From the NCBI GenBank assembly GCA_031254635.1, contig JAIRUB010000238.1, forward strand, positions 1 through 5,850: 5,850 bases of DNA, given 5' to 3'. Position numbers and translations under genes: made by a program. Under the pieces are notes generated by a model, which saw only the letters and a program-made list of their open reading frames with translations, searched no databases and was not told the DNA's origin. Positions 3,341 through 5,850 of this stretch are shown here, piece by piece. Each line of letters begins with the position of its first letter. Position 1 is the first letter of the stretch. Source of the DNA: Prevotellaceae bacterium (GTDB lineage Bacteria > Bacteroidota > Bacteroidia > Bacteroidales > UBA932).

Positions 3341-5850
3341 ATGAAACTACGTTTACTTACCACGTTCTGCCTACAACTCCTGCTAACCGGATGGTTGTTC
3401 GCTGCTAATAACCAAGACTATAACAAAGGCTGGGAGGCCTTCTCCAATAATAATAGAACAGCAGCCAGAAGCCATTTTGAAGTTGCCGTAACTAACGAAC
3501 CTGCCAATAAGGCAGAGGCCTTGCTGAGCCTCTGTTTACTCGATTGGAGCGAAGGCAAAGAGCAAAGTGCCTTTAACTATTTTCAGAGGTTCTATTACGA
3601 AAGCGCACACCCCTACGAATATTTAGAAGCTTGCTTCCTGCTGCCCTTTTTGTATGGTAGTAAAGTGTTGGATGCTTCCCAACTGAAATTTTACGAGTCG
3701 ATTGTGAACGACCCGAAAATGAACGGTACTTTGAGAGCTACGCTCTGCCAACACTTGGGGAACCATTATCAGGCTTGCAATAATCGTAAAAAAAGTGAGG
3801 AGTTGTATAATAAAATCGGTGCCATCAGCCGGTGGCAAATGTTGGGCACTTTCGATAATATATCGAGTAGCGGCTTTACTAAGGATTGGGGAGCTGTTAC
3901 TAAAAACCAACCCGGACAACTATTTAAGAACAAAGAAGAAGCAGAGATTACCTGGTTTACTCCTTCGGCTGAAAGGCCTGACCGCTGGTTCGACTTCGAC
4001 TATTATTTTCAATTAGATAATGTTATCCTATATGCCCAAACCTTCTTGAACAGTCCCACAGAACAAGAAGTGATTATGCGCGTGGGTACTTCAGGCTCTT
4101 TAAAAGTGTGGATGAATGATGTGAAAGTGATGTCTATACCAGAAGAACACAATTGCGGTATGGATATATACGCTTGTAAAGTAAAACTTAACAAAGGTAC
4201 CAACCGAATTCTCATACAAATAGGCCAAAGCGAAATAAACAATGCGAATTTTTTGTTGCGCCTGACAGACAAAAATGCCAATCCCATTCCGGGGCTTAGC
4301 AATACACCCGATTATACTGCCTATACCAAGGCTCCTGCTGCCGCTCAACCTGAACTAATCCCATTCTTTGCAGAAGATTTTTTTGAAAAACAATTGCAGC
4401 AATATCCTGGTAATATGCTTAATTACTTAATATTGGCAGAACTTTACCTAAAAAATGACAAGTCGTACGAGGCTACTAAAATACTGAAGCAAGCCGAGGC
4501 TAAAGCGCCGCAATCGTCTTATATTCAATATCGTTTAGCTGAAGCTTATCTTCGTGCCGATAACGAAACAGACCACAGTATGGCTATGGAAAATATCAAG
4601 CTACAAGACCCTACTTCCTTCTATGCCTTGCAGCAGTTCTTTAACGAGGCTATGCAGTCCGAAAAATATTCAGAAGCTGAAGCTATAAACAAACAAATGA
4701 AAAATTTGTATGGCGAAAATATACTAACGGAAACCTGGGATTTGGGACTTGCATCCGCACAAAGGCGTATAAATGACGTTATTGCTATCAATAAGGCATT
4801 ATATAAAAAATATCCTCATATCTATGAGCTTATGTCCTCTAATTATGCTATCCTGAAGAATATCCAGAAAGATAATAAAGCGGCAACCGCCTTGCTCGAA
4901 GATTACATAAAAAAATATTACAACAGCAGGGCCATTGAAACACTATCGGACAGCTATATGGAGCAGGGAAAAACCGCTAAGTCATTGAAAATCTGGAAAC
5001 AATTAGTTAATGAGCAACCCCACGCCTTAGGTTTGTTATACAGCTATGCTTCATTGTTAAATAAGTCGCAACGCTATAAAGAAGCCTTGGAAATTATTGA
5101 CCGTCTTAAAAAATTAAATCCTTATTTGTCAGGCATATACTCTATGGAGGGATACATTTATATAGGAATGGGAAGCAGCCAGCAAGCCAGGACTGCTTTC
5201 CGTAAATCAATTTATTATAATCCCCGTTCCTACGATTCCCGCAGTCAACTACGTATGTTGGAGGATAAAAAGGAAATTACCGAACTATTTCCCAAGTATA
5301 ATATTGACAGCATCATAATGAATGCACCGAAAGCTGCTGATTACCCCAGCGACCATTCTGTTATATTGTTAGACGACAACCAATTGGTTTATTATCCTGA
5401 AGGCGCACAAGAACACCGTTGCCAAATATTGGTAAAGGTGTTAAACCAGGCCGGCATTGACACTTGGAAAGAATACAATATTTATTACCAAAACCAACGA
5501 CTATTATTAGATAAATATGAGGTGATTAAAAGTAATGGGAAGAAGGTAAGGGCCGAAACAGATAATCGTGGTACTGTGGTATTTACCAATATCGAAGTTG
5601 GTGATGTGCTACATATAGAGTATCGTTTACAGGATTATACATCAGGGATTTTCTCCAAACATTTTTTCGGACAAAATTTATTCCAAATCAGTGTGCCTAT
5701 GATTAATAGCCGCTATTGCATTTTAGCGCCGGCCGACAAACATTTCGACTACATAGTGACCAACGGGCAAGTAGAACCGCTGATTACCGACTTGGAAGAT
5801 ATGAAGCTCTACCAGTGGCTCAGCACTCCGCAACCGGCAATTAAATATGA
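3341..5850 (+). CDS. Exported TPR protein with DUF3857 domain, C-terminus outside window
   Basis: The frame is open from ATG 3341 to the right edge (836 complete codons, no stop), so the gene is truncated only by the window. Residues 1-22 form a Sec signal peptide: K2/R4, a hydrophobic core with LLLTGWLF, and likely cleavage around A21/A22; the only early cysteine (C10) is inside the core, so it is not a lipoprotein. Residues 24-160 look TPR-like (GWEAF, ARSHFE). Residues about 205-310 are predicted beta-rich, with ILYAQTFLNSPTEQEVIMRV, LKVWMND and LNKGTNRILIQIG, resembling a galactose-binding-like or PA14-like sandwich. TPR-type helices return at about 350-640 (YLILAELYLKN, IQYRLAEAYLRAD, YKEALEIIDRLKKLNP, AFRKSIYYNP). 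Residues about 680-836 match DUF3857 (VLNQAGIDTWKEYNI, IEVGDVLHIEYRL). Family members often continue into a transglutaminase-like domain, not visible here. It probably acts in the periplasm or at the cell surface; the biochemical role is unknown. The leader is A-rich with no Shine-Dalgarno. Confidence 0.85.
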   Translation, partial: MKLRLLTTFCLQLLLTGWLFAANNQDYNKGWEAFSNNNRTAARSHFEVAVTNEPANKAEALLSLCLLDWSEGKEQSAFNYFQRFYYESAHPYEYLEACFLLPFLYGSKVLDASQLKFYESIVNDPKMNGTLRATLCQHLGNHYQACNNRKKSEELYNKIGAISRWQMLGTFDNISSSGFTKDWGAVTKNQPGQLFKNKEEAEITWFTPSAERPDRWFDFDYYFQLDNVILYAQTFLNSPTEQEVIMRVGTSGSLKVWMNDVKVMSIPEEHNCGMDIYACKVKLNKGTNRILIQIGQSEINNANFLLRLTDKNANPIPGLSNTPDYTAYTKAPAAAQPELIPFFAEDFFEKQLQQYPGNMLNYLILAELYLKNDKSYEATKILKQAEAKAPQSSYIQYRLAEAYLRADNETDHSMAMENIKLQDPTSFYALQQFFNEAMQSEKYSEAEAINKQMKNLYGENILTETWDLGLASAQRRINDVIAINKALYKKYPHIYELMSSNYAILKNIQKDNKAATALLEDYIKKYYNSRAIETLSDSYMEQGKTAKSLKIWKQLVNEQPHALGLLYSYASLLNKSQRYKEALEIIDRLKKLNPYLSGIYSMEGYIYIGMGSSQQARTAFRKSIYYNPRSYDSRSQLRMLEDKKEITELFPKYNIDSIIMNAPKAADYPSDHSVILLDDNQLVYYPEGAQEHRCQILVKVLNQAGIDTWKEYNIYYQNQRLLLDKYEVIKSNGKKVRAETDNRGTVVFTNIEVGDVLHIEYRLQDYTSGIFSKHFFGQNLFQISVPMINSRYCILAPADKHFDYIVTNGQVEPLITDLEDMKLYQWLSTPQPAIKY

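Noticed and set aside
3623..4348. Several short open frames, both strands, between 3623 and 4348
   Set aside because: All lie inside the long exported-protein gene, whose frame stays open to the window edge and has coherent signal peptide, TPR and DUF3857 features.

Overview
The window looks like a chromosomal segment from a member of the Bacteroidota, possibly close to the Chitinophagaceae/Sphingobacteriales. The reasons are promoter-like TAnnTTTG boxes upstream of two genes, no Shine-Dalgarno sequence ahead of any start (the leaders are A-rich instead), moderately AT-rich coding sequence with strongly AT-rich spacers, and a secreted TPR + DUF3857 protein of a type common in that phylum. The assignment below phylum level is inference.

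Layout. Positions 1-59 (minus strand) carry the first 19 codons of a divergent gene that runs off the left edge. Positions 60-242 form a divergent promoter region with one TAnnTTTG box facing each way. Positions 243-2306 (+) encode a 687-residue fused alpha-beta ADP-forming acyl-CoA (acetate-CoA) ligase that keeps both expected active-site histidines. Its alpha/beta linker is made of a heptanucleotide TTCAAAA tandem repeat. Positions 2307-2447 are a repeat-rich spacer. Positions 2448-3248 (+) encode a complete omega-amidase-type carbon-nitrogen hydrolase of the YafV/Nit2 group. Positions 3249-3340 are a second spacer carrying an inverted copy of the repeat found before the amidase. From 3341 to the right edge (+) runs a long open frame for an exported protein with TPRs, a beta-sandwich-like segment and a DUF3857 domain; its C-terminus lies outside the window.

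How the genes may work together. The three plus-strand genes are co-directional, but the 141- and 92-base spacers are not tight operon spacing and there is no obvious shared pathway. The ligase links acyl-CoA cleavage to ATP formation (or the reverse). The amidase deals with 2-oxo acid amides such as 2-oxoglutaramate. The third protein is envelope-targeted and of unknown function. No defence system, CRISPR array, RNA gene or prophage is visible. The parts most worth a second look are the heptamer tract inside the ligase gene, where a one- or two-unit slip would end translation at once, and the inverted 22-base repeats that bracket the amidase gene.
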